Below the pieces are notes generated by a model. The model saw nothing but the letters and a program-made list of their open reading frames with translations, did no database searches and was not told the origin of the DNA. A stretch of DNA of 43,616 nucleotides, taken from positions 1 to 43,616 of the forward strand of contig NZ_JUPI01000115.1 of assembly GCF_001074805.1 (NCBI RefSeq), written 5' to 3'. Below, one piece after another: positions 1 through 8,344 of this stretch (positions are counted from its first letter, which is position 1; each line of letters opens with the position of its first letter). The stretch is from Streptococcus parasanguinis (GTDB lineage: Bacteria; Bacillota; Bacilli; Lactobacillales; Streptococcaceae). Made by a program: the position numbers and the translations under genes.

Positions 1-122
1 CAGTGGTTGAGTGGGCTCTACTACGCTGATTTCATCAGCTTTTACAGCCCTACTCAACTGTGCAGAGGTGGGACGACGAAATCGAATTCTAACGAATGAC
101 CGATTTCTGTCCCACTCTCCCT
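1..122. repeat. Structured intergenic repeat, two hairpins
   Basis: Two nested dyads lie side by side. Positions 3-57 pair TTGAGTGGGCTCT with its near-complement AGCCCTACTCAA around an inner GCTGAT/ATCAGC stem. Positions 67-118 pair GTGGGACGACGAAATCG with CGATTTCTGTCCCAC. Elements with the same edges, GACGCAGTGGTTGA and GCACAGTTGA, occur at 10065-10180 and start again at the right end of the window. This is a dispersed streptococcal intergenic element. It also lies just downstream of the YihY gene, so on the minus strand it could end that transcript. I cannot name the family with certainty. Confidence 0.6.
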
Positions 123-1093
123 TATTCTATTTTATCTTTTTTTCTCAAGCGTAACCGTCGCTTTAATGTTTGTGAAGCTTCTTTATGCCGAAAAGCTACT
201 TCTTCCGTTTTTAATTTGGAGACAATTTCTCCATTGCGCGTTTGGAACTTGGCTTCTCTAGCAAACTGGATACTGGCGTTTAAAATACAACCAATAATCA
301 TGATTTTAGCTACCAAGATGAACCAGAACATAATGACCGCTAGGACGACAGAACCGAAGAAACGAGCATCTAAGAAATGACTCACATAACGATCCACATA
401 TTTCCAAAAGATATTCAAGATCGCATACAGGACAGCAACAACGAAGGTCGCCCCTGGCAATACATATCTAAATTTTGGAATTTTGACATTTGGAAGGGTG
501 TAATAGAGCAAGACCAGACTGACAAATAGCAAAAGGTAGATGGTCGGCTCTGTCAAATTCAGTAAGCGCACATAAATCGTCCGATCAAATGAAAAGGTCT
601 TATAGAGATAACGAACGATCATTTTCCCAAACATGGAAAGGATCAGCGAGAGTCCAAACAAGCCCTGCAAGGCAAAACTGATCAGAAAGCTAAAGAGTCG
701 CCCCCAGATAATACCACGCTCCTTTTCCACCCCATAACTCTTGTTATAGGCTTTTTGGAGGTAGGCAATGCTCTGAGAGAAGATCCACAAAGCAGAAATA
801 ATCGAGAAACTCAGTAAGCCTGTCGAAGGTTTGGTCAAGACACTCGAAATCATCTGTGCCACTATTCGATATAAGGAGGCTGGCAAAACTTTCTGTAAGC
901 TTAAAAGAATCTGAGTGGGACGAATATGAAAGTAAGGCAGAATATTGGCTGCAATCAGCATCAAAGGGAAAATGGAGATCAGCAAATAATAGGCTACAGC
1001 AATGCTAGTGATATCAGACTCTGCACTCTGATAAAACCGCACGAAGCCCTTTATAAATGGCTGTCCCAGTACTTTTTGTAGGACCTTTTTCAT
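122..1093 (-). CDS. YihY/BrkB-family inner membrane protein
   Basis: A 323-residue polytopic membrane protein of the YihY/virulence factor BrkB family, historically mislabelled ribonuclease BN. About six hydrophobic segments are visible. The first follows the family's N-terminal 'FYQSAESDITSIAVAYYLLISIFPL' type region, and the C-terminus is a basic cytoplasmic tail rich in Arg and Lys. The start has a strong GGGGAGG ribosome site. It is the last gene of the murA-GNAT-spxR-map-yihY unit, 83 bp after map, and is followed by the structured repeat at 1-122. Biochemical function in streptococci is not established; the family is thought to be a transporter-like membrane protein. Confidence 0.88.
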   Translation of the reverse strand: MKKVLQKVLGQPFIKGFVRFYQSAESDITSIAVAYYLLISIFPLMLIAANILPYFHIRPTQILLSLQKVLPASLYRIVAQMISSVLTKPSTGLLSFSIISALWIFSQSIAYLQKAYNKSYGVEKERGIIWGRLFSFLISFALQGLFGLSLILSMFGKMIVRYLYKTFSFDRTIYVRLLNLTEPTIYLLLFVSLVLLYYTLPNVKIPKFRYVLPGATFVVAVLYAILNIFWKYVDRYVSHFLDARFFGSVVLAVIMFWFILVAKIMIIGCILNASIQFAREAKFQTRNGEIVSKLKTEEVAFRHKEASQTLKRRLRLRKKDKIE

Positions 1094-1176
1094 TCGTCAC
1101 CTCCCCATTTTACTAAAAAAGAGCAAAGAGCGAAACCAGACACTTGCCTTCAGCTCCATTCTTCCCTCTCTATTTC

Positions 1177-2037
1177 TTAGTATGTTCCTTCTTCACCTTG
1201 ACTAGTCAAGATCACTGGACCATCTTTTGTAATCACAAATTGATGCTCGTATTGACAAGAAAGGCCACCGTCAAGGGTCTTATGGGCCCAACCAGTTTCC
1301 ATATCTGTATCAATCTCCCAAGTACCGGTATTAATCATTGGCTCAATCGTCAAGACCATCCCTTCACGTAAGCGAAGACCGCGTCCAGCACGACCATAAT
1401 GTGGGACCATTGGTTCTTCATGCATGGTAGGCCCGACACCGTGACCGACCAAATCACGCACTACGCCATAGCCTTTGCTTTCCGCATACTCTTGAATCGC
1501 TGCGCCAATATCTCCCAAGCGATTACCTACGACCGCTTTCTCAATTCCCTTATAGAGACATTCTTTGGTCACATCCATCAAATCTTTGACTTCTTGGGAA
1601 ACATTTCCCACCGCATAAGCCCAGCAAGAGTCCGCCAAGCCACCACTATAGGACTCCGTGTATTTCTTCACTTGGGCTACATTATCAAAATCCAATTTTG
1701 AAACATCCAAAACAGATTTATCGAGTGGTTCTGACAAGACCATGTCTACCTTGAGGAGATCCCCATCTTTGAGAATGACGTGACGTGGAAAAGCATGGGC
1801 TACTTCGTCATTCAAACCACAGCAAGTCGCATAAGGATAATCCATGAGACTGCCTTCTACACCGATCTGAAGCGGCAAGACATTGGCTTCTTTACAGCGA
1901 CGACGGACATATTCTTCTACTTCCCATAGGTCAAGCCCTGGCTTGATCAAGTCACGTAATCCAATATGGATGCTGGCAAGGAAATCACCTGCACGATCCA
2001 TGGCTTCAATTTCACGTTGTGATTTTAATGTAATCAT
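1177..2037 (-). CDS. map: Type I methionine aminopeptidase
   Basis: Removes the initiator methionine from nascent proteins in the cytoplasm. The 286-residue sequence is an M24 pita-bread hydrolase with the expected metal ligands: Asp in 'KVDMVLS', Asp in 'ADSCWAYAVG', His in 'GHGVGPTMHEEP', Glu in 'LTIEPMINTG', and the final Glu in 'YEHQFVIT'. A streptococcal insertion after the first Asp makes it longer than E. coli Map. The start follows a GAGGAG site at good spacing. It lies 21 bp after spxR and is probably cotranscribed with murA. Usually an essential housekeeping gene. Confidence 0.95.
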   Translation of the reverse strand: MITLKSQREIEAMDRAGDFLASIHIGLRDLIKPGLDLWEVEEYVRRRCKEANVLPLQIGVEGSLMDYPYATCCGLNDEVAHAFPRHVILKDGDLLKVDMVLSEPLDKSVLDVSKLDFDNVAQVKKYTESYSGGLADSCWAYAVGNVSQEVKDLMDVTKECLYKGIEKAVVGNRLGDIGAAIQEYAESKGYGVVRDLVGHGVGPTMHEEPMVPHYGRAGRGLRLREGMVLTIEPMINTGTWEIDTDMETGWAHKTLDGGLSCQYEHQFVITKDGPVILTSQGEEGTY

Positions 2038-2058
2038 TGTCTCCTCATTTCTTTTTGT

Positions 2059-3336
2059 TTAATTAATCTTAATTGTAATGGTTGCTTTCGCAACTAGCTG
2101 CAGATCTAAATACAAGCTAAAATCAACCAAGGCCGAACGTCTGGTTCGTCGAACTAGTTGTGGTTCAATGCGGATCACATCATCCACCTGCACAGCCTGT
2201 AAAAAATTGATGATCAACTGTTCGACAATCAAGCTACGCCCACTGTGTTGCATCATCTTGCGAATAACCTTCATCAGCACTTCGATCATGACCCCATTGG
2301 CCAAAACACCGCTTTTCTCCAGCATACTTGGCTCCACTGTGAATTGGTAATGGTCGTTCTCTGTTTGAATCTTTTGACCAATTTGCTCACTAAAGGTTGG
2401 TAAGCTCGAAAACTGCACCTTGCTAATCCGATCCATGACATCCCGACGCGTAATAACACCCAGCAAGGTCTGGTTATTACGAACAACAGGAATCATTTCA
2501 TAATCTTCAGCGATCATCCGTTGGCTAATCGTCGCAATGCTGGTGGACAAATTAGTGGTAAAAATGGTCCGTGACATCACCTTATCAAGGGTCGTCTGAG
2601 GCGCCTTATCTCCAGCATCTCTCATGGTTACGACGCCCACTACCATCTGGTGCTGATTGACAACCGGAAAACGACTAAAGCGATTCTTTCGAACCAAATC
2701 TAAATAATCCCGGACCGTATCCGTCTCAGAAAGATAGCCGTACTCATGGAAGGGCCGATAGACCTGCTCGACTGTCAAGATATCCGTCTTGATCTGCATA
2801 TTAGACAAGGCCTTATTGATCATAGTCGCGACGGTATAGGTATCGTGTGAAGTTCGGATGACTGGGATTTGTACCTGATTGGCCAGATCAATCACATCCT
2901 CACTCACTTCAAAGCCACCTGTCACTAAGACCGCATTGTCATGTTTAAGAGCCAATCGTTGGATGCTAGTACGGTCACCCACGATCAAAAGCCCACCTTC
3001 AGACACATAGTCTAGGACGTGCTTTTCCGTCATAGCACCGATGTAAAATTTATTAAATTCTTTTTCGAGACCTTCTTCACCAGCTAATATTTCTGAACCG
3101 GTGATTTCTAAAATTTCCCGATAGGTCAAATGCTCTAGTACAGCTTTTTGCGATTTGACACGGATGGTTCCGCTTCTAGGACGCGTTTCCACAATTCCTT
3201 GATTTTCAGCTTCTTTAATGGCACGATAGGCCGTCCCATCACTGACATTCAAAAAATTGGAGATACTGCGGACACTGACCCGTTTTCCAATCGGTAATTT
3301 TTCGAGATAGTCTAAAATCTCTTGGTGTTTACTCAT
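2059..3336 (-). CDS. spxR: SpxR-type HTH-DRTGG-CBS-HotDog regulator
   Basis: A 425-residue multi-domain regulator. Residues 1-65 form a winged-helix DNA-binding domain, about 70-175 a DRTGG domain, about 190-310 two CBS motifs that normally bind adenine nucleotides, and about 320-425 a HotDog-fold domain. This is the architecture of pneumococcal SpxR, which controls pyruvate oxidase (spxB) expression, and of Bacillus YtoI. The start has an AGAGGGGA site and overlaps the end of the GNAT gene by 8 bp, which indicates translational coupling. The CBS and DRTGG modules suggest that it senses energy or acyl-CoA status; that link is inference. Confidence 0.88.
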   Translation of the reverse strand: MSKHQEILDYLEKLPIGKRVSVRSISNFLNVSDGTAYRAIKEAENQGIVETRPRSGTIRVKSQKAVLEHLTYREILEITGSEILAGEEGLEKEFNKFYIGAMTEKHVLDYVSEGGLLIVGDRTSIQRLALKHDNAVLVTGGFEVSEDVIDLANQVQIPVIRTSHDTYTVATMINKALSNMQIKTDILTVEQVYRPFHEYGYLSETDTVRDYLDLVRKNRFSRFPVVNQHQMVVGVVTMRDAGDKAPQTTLDKVMSRTIFTTNLSTSIATISQRMIAEDYEMIPVVRNNQTLLGVITRRDVMDRISKVQFSSLPTFSEQIGQKIQTENDHYQFTVEPSMLEKSGVLANGVMIEVLMKVIRKMMQHSGRSLIVEQLIINFLQAVQVDDVIRIEPQLVRRTRRSALVDFSLYLDLQLVAKATITIKIN

Positions 3337-3880
3337 AGAAGTCCCCTCTACCTAGGCGGAAATCATAATAATCGCGCATTTTACGCGTATAGCGGTCACT
3401 CCCTTTGAATTGACGAAAGAGACGAAAACCAGCCTTCAAAGCGACCTTTTGACTCCCTGCATTTTCAACATGGGTGACAATCTTAAGCTCCTTCAGTTGA
3501 AATTTCTCAAATGATAGATAGACCAACTCTTTGACCGCTTCTGTCATCAGACCCTTTCCCCAAAAATCTTTGCGCAAAAAGTAGCCTAACTCAGCCTCAC
3601 CCTTGATTTCATCCAACTTTTCAAACTTGATCGAACCGATCATCTGATTGGTTTCCTGATCACAGATCGCCCAAACCCCCAAAGGATTTTTCATGAAATA
3701 GTTGGCTAGTACATATTGAGTTTCAGAAAGATCGGCTTGTGCAGGAAAGATAAATTGTAGGTTATCAGGATTCGAAGCAATCTTATAAAAATCTTCCGCA
3801 TCCTCAAAGAGAAAAGGTCGTAAATACAACCTTTGTGTTTCAATTAGTGAATAGGCAGCTAAGTGCGTCCAAATATTCAT
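3329..3880 (-). CDS. GNAT-family N-acetyltransferase (RimJ/RimL type)
   Basis: A 183-residue acetyltransferase of the GNAT superfamily. It has an N-terminal 'ETQRLYLRPF' strand and an acetyl-CoA loop around 'RKDFWGKGLMTEAV', followed by 'NAGSQKVALKAGFR', as in RimJ/RimL enzymes that acetylate protein N-termini or small amines. The open frame extends 12 nt further upstream to an ATG at 3892. The start at 3880 is preferred because GGAG lies 7 nt before it, while nothing suitable precedes the upstream ATG. The gene lies between murA (56 bp) and spxR (8-bp overlap). The substrate cannot be read from the sequence. Confidence 0.85.
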   Translation of the reverse strand: MNIWTHLAAYSLIETQRLYLRPFLFEDAEDFYKIASNPDNLQFIFPAQADLSETQYVLANYFMKNPLGVWAICDQETNQMIGSIKFEKLDEIKGEAELGYFLRKDFWGKGLMTEAVKELVYLSFEKFQLKELKIVTHVENAGSQKVALKAGFRLFRQFKGSDRYTRKMRDYYDFRLGRGDFYE

Positions 3881-3936
3881 TTCAAACTCCATTGTTCGTG
3901 TATCCAGCCGCCACTATCAGATCCCTAGTTCTGTCA

Positions 3937-5196
3937 CTATTCCTCTACCAACTGGATGTCTGCTCCAAGTTGGGTCAATTTATGAATAATATCTGAATAC
4001 CCGCGAAGGATGTATTCCACATTTGTAATTTCTGTTGTTCCAGAAGCCATGAGACCGGCGATCACTAAAGCCGCACCAGCTCGAAGATCCGTCGCTTTCA
4101 CACTGGATCCTGTCAATTGATTTGGCCCTTCATAGATAATGTGGTCGTTTAAGGTCGAAATGGTGGCTCCCATTTTAGCCAATTCTGGCACATGGTTGAC
4201 CCGTTTTTCATAAATCGTATCAACAATGCGCCCACGTCCTGCAGCCGTTAAGAGCAAAGGTGTGATCGGTTGTTGCAAATCAGTCGCAAAACCAGGATAA
4301 GGAGAGGTTTTGATCTGGATGGCCTTCAAGCCCGTCTGCTTTTCTACAAAGATACTATCTTCAGAAATGGTCATGCGCACACCCATTTCCTCTAACTTGG
4401 CAATATAGCTCTCCAAATGCTCATACAGGACATTATTGATCTGGATACCTTCTCCAATAGCAGCTGCAAGGGCAATATAGGTTCCAGCTTCGATGCGATC
4501 TGGAATCACCTGATGTCTAGTTCCATGCAATTGTGGAACACCATCAATGATTATGATATCCGTACCTGCTCCCCGAATATGGGCTCCCATGTTGTTTAGC
4601 AAGGTTACCACATCGATAATCTCAGGTTCCCGCGCAGCATTTTCGATCACTGTCCGACCTTCAGCCTTGACCGCTGCCAAAATCGTATTGATCGTTGCAC
4701 CGACACTAACAGTATCCATGTAGATGTTTGCTCCTTGAAGAGGCTTGCCATCAGTCGCAAGTTTCATACTAGAGCCATCCATGGTCATAGCGGCTCCCAT
4801 TGCTTCAAAGGCCTTCAAATGCAAATCGATCGGACGTGGTCCAAGGTCACACCCTCCAGGTAGTCCAACCGTTGCTTGACCATAGCGTCCTAATAAGCTG
4901 CCATAGAAATAATAGGAAGCTCGCAGACTGTTGATTTTTCCAAATGGCATGGGCATATTCTTCACCCCACGTGGATCAATGATCAAACTGTCTTCTTTGC
5001 GTTCAATCTTAGCCCCCATGATGGTCATGATTTCAATCAGACTCGCCACGTCGGAGATATCCGGTACCCCATCAAGGGTCACGATATCATCCGCCAGAAT
5101 GGTCGCCGGAATCAAGGCTACTACACTATTTTTTGCACCACTAATGGTCACCTCTCCTTTTAGAGGGCGACCACCATTTATTACAATTTTTTTCAT
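3937..5196 (-). CDS. murA: UDP-GlcNAc 1-carboxyvinyltransferase
   Basis: Catalyses the first committed step of peptidoglycan synthesis, transferring enolpyruvate from PEP to UDP-GlcNAc. The 419-residue protein is full length. Lys22-Asn23 in 'SGAKNS' and the catalytic loop '[15 protein letters not shown]' with Cys116 are intact, so it should be fosfomycin-sensitive. The C-terminal '[12 protein letters not shown]' and 'RGYSDI' motifs are also present. Low-GC Gram-positives often carry two paralogues (MurA and MurZ); which one this is cannot be decided without a tree. It is the first gene of the five-gene unit and its ribosome site is weak. Confidence 0.94.
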   Translation of the reverse strand: MKKIVINGGRPLKGEVTISGAKNSVVALIPATILADDIVTLDGVPDISDVASLIEIMTIMGAKIERKEDSLIIDPRGVKNMPMPFGKINSLRASYYFYGSLLGRYGQATVGLPGGCDLGPRPIDLHLKAFEAMGAAMTMDGSSMKLATDGKPLQGANIYMDTVSVGATINTILAAVKAEGRTVIENAAREPEIIDVVTLLNNMGAHIRGAGTDIIIIDGVPQLHGTRHQVIPDRIEAGTYIALAAAIGEGIQINNVLYEHLESYIAKLEEMGVRMTISEDSIFVEKQTGLKAIQIKTSPYPGFATDLQQPITPLLLTAAGRGRIVDTIYEKRVNHVPELAKMGATISTLNDHIIYEGPNQLTGSSVKATDLRAGAALVIAGLMASGTTEITNVEYILRGYSDIIHKLTQLGADIQLVEE

Positions 5197-5291
5197 CTTA
5201 ATAATTTATTAGCTCTTTCAAGTCTTTTTCCTTTTACTATCGTTTTTTGTAACGGAAATAAAAGGGACAACGTATTCAAAATACTGCATCT

Positions 5292-5300
5292 ATTATACCA
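5292..5300 (-). promoter_or_regulatory. Extended -10 promoter of the murA unit
   Basis: The minus strand reads TGGTATAAT here, a perfect TGnTATAAT extended -10, about 95 nt upstream of murA. The -35 region 17 bp away is poor, as is common for extended -10 promoters. It is the only convincing promoter before the murA-GNAT-spxR-map-yihY run. Confidence 0.6.
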
Positions 5301-5340
5301 CAGATCGACCTATTTTTCCATCTGTAGGAATTTTCAAAAC

Positions 5341-5375
5341 GAAAAAAAGCTAGGATCAACTTGACCCTAACTTTT
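5341..5375 (-). terminator. Rho-independent terminator of metK
   Basis: Directly after the metK stop codon the minus strand forms AAAAGTTAGGGTC / GATCCTAGCTTTT, with one or two G-U pairs, followed by a run of T. This separates metK from murA. Confidence 0.8.
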
Positions 5376-5388
5376 CCATTTCAACGAA

Positions 5389-6579
5389 TTATTTTACAGC
5401 TTCTTTCAAGGCTTCTACCTTGTCCAAACGTTCCCATGGAAGGTCAATATCTGTCCGTCCCATATGGCCGTATGCTGCTGTTTGACGGTAGATTGGACGT
5501 TTAAGGTCCAACATTTGGATAATCCCTGCTGGACGAAGATCAAAGATCTCACGCGCTGCTTTTTCAAGCTTACTTTCAGCAACTGTTCCCGTACCAAAGG
5601 TATCAATACGAACAGAGACAGGTTGAGCAACCCCAATGGCATAAGCCAATTGCACTTCTGCTTTCTTAGCAAGCCCTGCTGCCACGATGTTTTTTGCAAT
5701 ATAGCGAGCTGCATAGGAAGCGGAACGGTCCACCTTCGTCGCATCCTTACCAGAGAAGGCACCACCACCGTGACGTGAATAACCACCATAAGTATCCACG
5801 ATGATCTTACGACCTGTCAAACCGGAATCCCCTTGAGGCCCACCGATAACAAAGCGACCTGTTGGGTTGATGAAGAATTTGGTTTCCTCATCTAGATAAG
5901 AAGCTGGAATCACCTCTTTGATGACCTTGTTAATTACATCTTCATGGATTTGTTCATTGCTGACATCTGGATCGTGTTGAGTTGAAATAACCACCGTATC
6001 CACGCGCACTGGCTGGTCATTTTCATCGTACTCGACAGTGACCTGTGATTTGGCATCTGGACGAAGATAGCTGATTTCCCCAGACTTACGAAGTTCAGCC
6101 AAACGACGAACCAACTTGTGGCTGAGTGAAATCGGTAATGGCATGAGTTCTTCTGTTTCATCCACTGCAAAACCAAACATGAGACCTTGGTCTCCTGCTC
6201 CGATCAAATCAAGTGGATCTTGATCTGCGTTTCCACGAACTTCCAAGGCTTCATTAACCCCTTGGGCAATATCAGGAGATTGTTCCACCAAAGATGGGTG
6301 TACTCCTACAGTTTCAGCTGAGAATCCATATTCCGTATTAGTATAACCAATCTCTGCAATGGTATCACGAACCACACGGTTAATATCCACATAAGCAGTC
6401 GTTGAAATCTCACCAAAGACATGCACGGAACCAGTATAAACAGCTGTTTCGGCAGCTACGTGAGCTTCTGGATCTTGCTCTAAAATAGCATCTAAAATAG
6501 CATCTGAAATTTGGTCTGCAATCTTATCTGGATGCCCCTCAGATACTGATTCAGACGTGAAAAGTTTACGTTCTGACAT
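5389..6579 (-). CDS. metK: S-adenosylmethionine synthetase
   Basis: Makes SAM from methionine and ATP. The 396-residue protein has all family signatures: '[13 protein letters not shown]' at the N-terminus, the ATP motif '[10 protein letters not shown]', and the P-loop-like '[17 protein letters not shown]'. It is a monocistronic gene with its own promoter, its own terminator and an S_MK-box leader that overlaps the ribosome site, so expression should fall when SAM is plentiful. The start is fixed by the GGGGGG ribosome site 8 nt upstream. Confidence 0.97.
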   Translation of the reverse strand: MSERKLFTSESVSEGHPDKIADQISDAILDAILEQDPEAHVAAETAVYTGSVHVFGEISTTAYVDINRVVRDTIAEIGYTNTEYGFSAETVGVHPSLVEQSPDIAQGVNEALEVRGNADQDPLDLIGAGDQGLMFGFAVDETEELMPLPISLSHKLVRRLAELRKSGEISYLRPDAKSQVTVEYDENDQPVRVDTVVISTQHDPDVSNEQIHEDVINKVIKEVIPASYLDEETKFFINPTGRFVIGGPQGDSGLTGRKIIVDTYGGYSRHGGGAFSGKDATKVDRSASYAARYIAKNIVAAGLAKKAEVQLAYAIGVAQPVSVRIDTFGTGTVAESKLEKAAREIFDLRPAGIIQMLDLKRPIYRQTAAYGHMGRTDIDLPWERLDKVEALKEAVK

Positions 6580-6585
6580 AAAAAT

Positions 6586-6660
6586 GTCCCCCCTTAAAAA
6601 ATATTGTTATAGAGTTACAAAGTACTGATAGAAGATTTCTACCACCTTATCGGGACCATA
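6586..6660 (-). promoter_or_regulatory. S_MK box (SAM-III) riboswitch of metK
   Basis: On the minus strand the leader holds the S_MK-box core in order: GGUCCCGAUAAGG, a GGUAGAA.../UUCUAUC helix, the conserved ACUUUGUAACUCU segment, and the ribosome site GGGGGGAC. GUCCC at 6652-6656 can pair with GGGAC of the ribosome site at 6586-6590, the anti-Shine-Dalgarno pairing by which SAM represses translation in this class. S_MK boxes are known upstream of metK in Lactobacillales. Recognition here is by motif order, not a covariance search. Confidence 0.88.
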
Positions 6661-6669
6661 TAACACTTC

Positions 6670-6698
6670 ATTATAACACATTACATATGATATGGAAA
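6670..6698 (-). promoter_or_regulatory. metK promoter
   Basis: The -10 TATAAT (6670-6675) has an upstream TG (extended -10). TTTCCA (6693-6698) lies 17 bp upstream and matches the -35 consensus at four of six positions. The predicted transcript starts just upstream of the S_MK box. Confidence 0.72.
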
Positions 6699-6708
6699 AT
6701 GATTTTTC

Positions 6709-6733
6709 AAAAAGCCCATTAAATCAGCTTTTT
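6709..6733. terminator. Possible bidirectional hairpin upstream of metK
   Basis: AAAAAGC and GCTTTTT form a 7-bp stem with an 11-nt loop, and both strands end in T-runs. It could stop transcription coming from the 7-8 kb genes before the metK promoter. The stem is weak. Confidence 0.4.
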
Positions 6734-6790
6734 CGGTCTATGCACTACCTAGTTAAACTGACTTAAACAGTCCTCAAAGTTCCTAAAAAG

Positions 6791-6819
6791 TTCACAAAAA
6801 ATACCCCGTAGGGTATCTA
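6791..6819 (+). promoter_or_regulatory. Promoter-like sequence with CsoR/CstR-like dyad, no gene
   Basis: A -35-like TTCACA (6791-6796) and a weak -10-like TATCTA (6814-6819) are 17 bp apart. The perfect palindrome ATACCC-CGTA-GGGTAT (6801-6816) fills the spacer. GC-rich ATACCC...GGGTAT dyads are typical operators of CsoR/CstR-family copper or persulfide repressors. No open reading frame follows before the terminator at 6849-6873. The rest of the 6580-6978 intergenic region holds only the metK control elements and a small GTACC-AATG-GGTAC dyad at 6899-6912. Confidence 0.4.
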
Positions 6820-6848
6820 TCAATTGACGAGTTCAGCAGGCAAGATCT

Positions 6849-6873
6849 AGCACCCTCACACGGTGCTTTTTTT
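6849..6873 (+). terminator. Terminator facing plus, without an upstream gene
   Basis: AGCACC (6849-6854) pairs with GGTGCT (6862-6867) across a 7-nt loop and is followed by seven T on the plus strand. The nearest plus-strand signal upstream is the promoter-like sequence at 6791-6819. Confidence 0.65.
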
Positions 6874-6978
6874 ATCTTCAAAAATGATAGGCGTCCGCGT
6901 ACCAATGGGTACTCGAAAACCTACCACCTACTTAAATGATAACAGTTCTTTAAAAATTTTCAACCCTATCTACTTTAA

Positions 6979-8205
6979 TCAGTCTCCATTTTTAAATAAT
7001 ATACCTCCAATAAATACCAGGACTCCTAAAACCAAGGATAAAATATTTGGACCTGTCCAATAAGGATCTAGCGTACCTATGATGGAAACAATAAATAAGA
7101 CGGCTGATGTATTTAAGAGACCCACATTTCCATTCCTCATAGCTATGAAAAGGATGAAAGTCGCAATCATAAAACAAATATAATGGATGGCACCAATATA
7201 TAAGATCAGTAGATACATGGGGTTTCCTAAAAATAAAGGAAAAATCATAATACCAAGGTGGCAGACTGCTATTATAAGGGCGCTCCATAACCAAGACGAA
7301 TGAAGAATAATCCTCTTTGGCGAATTTTCTTTATCATTGTTTGATTGTATATCAGCATTCAACTGATCGTTTACATCTATGTCTCCTTCTACTTGAGAGT
7401 CCGCCATCTCTGGTTTAGTGTCAATAGATGATAGATCTTGTACTTTCACCTTGGACTCCCAGCTAACTGCAACTTTCTCAAGTAAACTAAAAACACGACA
7501 AGCAATATAAATCGATAAGAGAAGATAAAAGAGACCGTAAAAGCTTATACGAGAGATGAAAGAGTATACTGCACCTATCACAACAAGAGAAGATAAAATG
7601 AGCAAGAGAGAAAATACTTTCTGAAGTTTCTCACTTGTACTTGTGATCATAACATTAATCAGAAGTAAAAACATTAACTCCATTACACTGTATCGAAGTG
7701 TAAAAGCGTAAATATCACTCGTTCTATCCATACCAATCAATATAAATAGTGGAGAAATATTTGTAGAGGCAACAAATAGTACTAAATAAGCTATCGATGA
7801 TTTCCAACCATCTTTACTTTTCCAATTGTTTAAAAGCTCCCTCATTTCTACATTCTTTATAAGCAAGCAAATCCATATTAAACAAATGATATTTAGCACA
7901 AAGGAAATGTTCATCAGATTTGTTGGGGAGAAAGGTGGTAAAAAAAACATCAGTAGTTGGGTAATTGAGAGGAGAAGAGCAGCTATCAATCCTTCAACAT
8001 TTAAACGCTGCTTCATGATTCTCCAAATTACCCAGCAAATAATCATTCCATTCCATATAGAAAAAATACTAGAGGTAGTGATCAGTGGTGTATTTCCATT
8101 TAAATTTTGGACATTATAGCTCTCTACTAGACTACTACCATAAGAAACAAGATAAAGAATTGCTTCAAGAATTAGCAGTATACCATACCATTTTTTTCTA
8201 GACAT
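6979..8205 (-). CDS. Unknown polytopic membrane protein, longest of three paralogues
   Basis: I do not recognise the family. The 408-residue protein has about seven hydrophobic segments, then a hydrophilic Asp/Asn/Ser-rich linker at roughly residues 248-297, and a C-terminal four-helix membrane module. That module ends in 'GTLDPYWTGPNILSLVLGVLVFIGGILFKNGD'. The same ending pattern (D-P-x-W, then P, then G-V/I-L-x-x-I-G-x-L-x-K) closes the two neighbouring genes, so they are related. The start has a GGAGGAG site. No enzymatic motif is visible. It could be an immunity-like or stress membrane protein, but nothing here shows that. Confidence 0.7.
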   Translation of the reverse strand: MSRKKWYGILLILEAILYLVSYGSSLVESYNVQNLNGNTPLITTSSIFSIWNGMIICWVIWRIMKQRLNVEGLIAALLLSITQLLMFFLPPFSPTNLMNISFVLNIICLIWICLLIKNVEMRELLNNWKSKDGWKSSIAYLVLFVASTNISPLFILIGMDRTSDIYAFTLRYSVMELMFLLLINVMITSTSEKLQKVFSLLLILSSLVVIGAVYSFISRISFYGLFYLLLSIYIACRVFSLLEKVAVSWESKVKVQDLSSIDTKPEMADSQVEGDIDVNDQLNADIQSNNDKENSPKRIILHSSWLWSALIIAVCHLGIMIFPLFLGNPMYLLILYIGAIHYICFMIATFILFIAMRNGNVGLLNTSAVLFIVSIIGTLDPYWTGPNILSLVLGVLVFIGGILFKNGD

Positions 8206-8307
8206 AGATTCTCCTCCGCTTTCTAAGAAAAGTATTTAACGATCCATTTATTTAAATTATAACACAATTTGTAACCGTTTTCTCAGTGCGTTATCAGTAC
8301 TAAATAA

Positions 8308-8336
8308 ATAAAAAAGATAGGATTGAACATCCTACC
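8308..8336 (-). terminator. Terminator after the broken middle paralogue
   Basis: On the minus strand GGTAGGAT pairs with ATCCTATC across a 5-nt loop and is followed by TTTTTTATTT. It lies directly downstream of the gene at 8345-8776. Confidence 0.75.
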
Positions 8337-8344
8337 TGCTATCA

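Noticed and set aside
5415..6176. Several long reading frames in other frames of metK and murA
   Set aside because: They lie wholly inside strongly conserved genes, have no ribosome sites and show no domain features; they are shadow frames.
6751..6768. GTTAAA/CTTAAA pair upstream of metK that looks like a CiaR site
   Set aside because: The spacing is 4 rather than 5 nt and the half-sites are imperfect; no promoter is positioned to use it.
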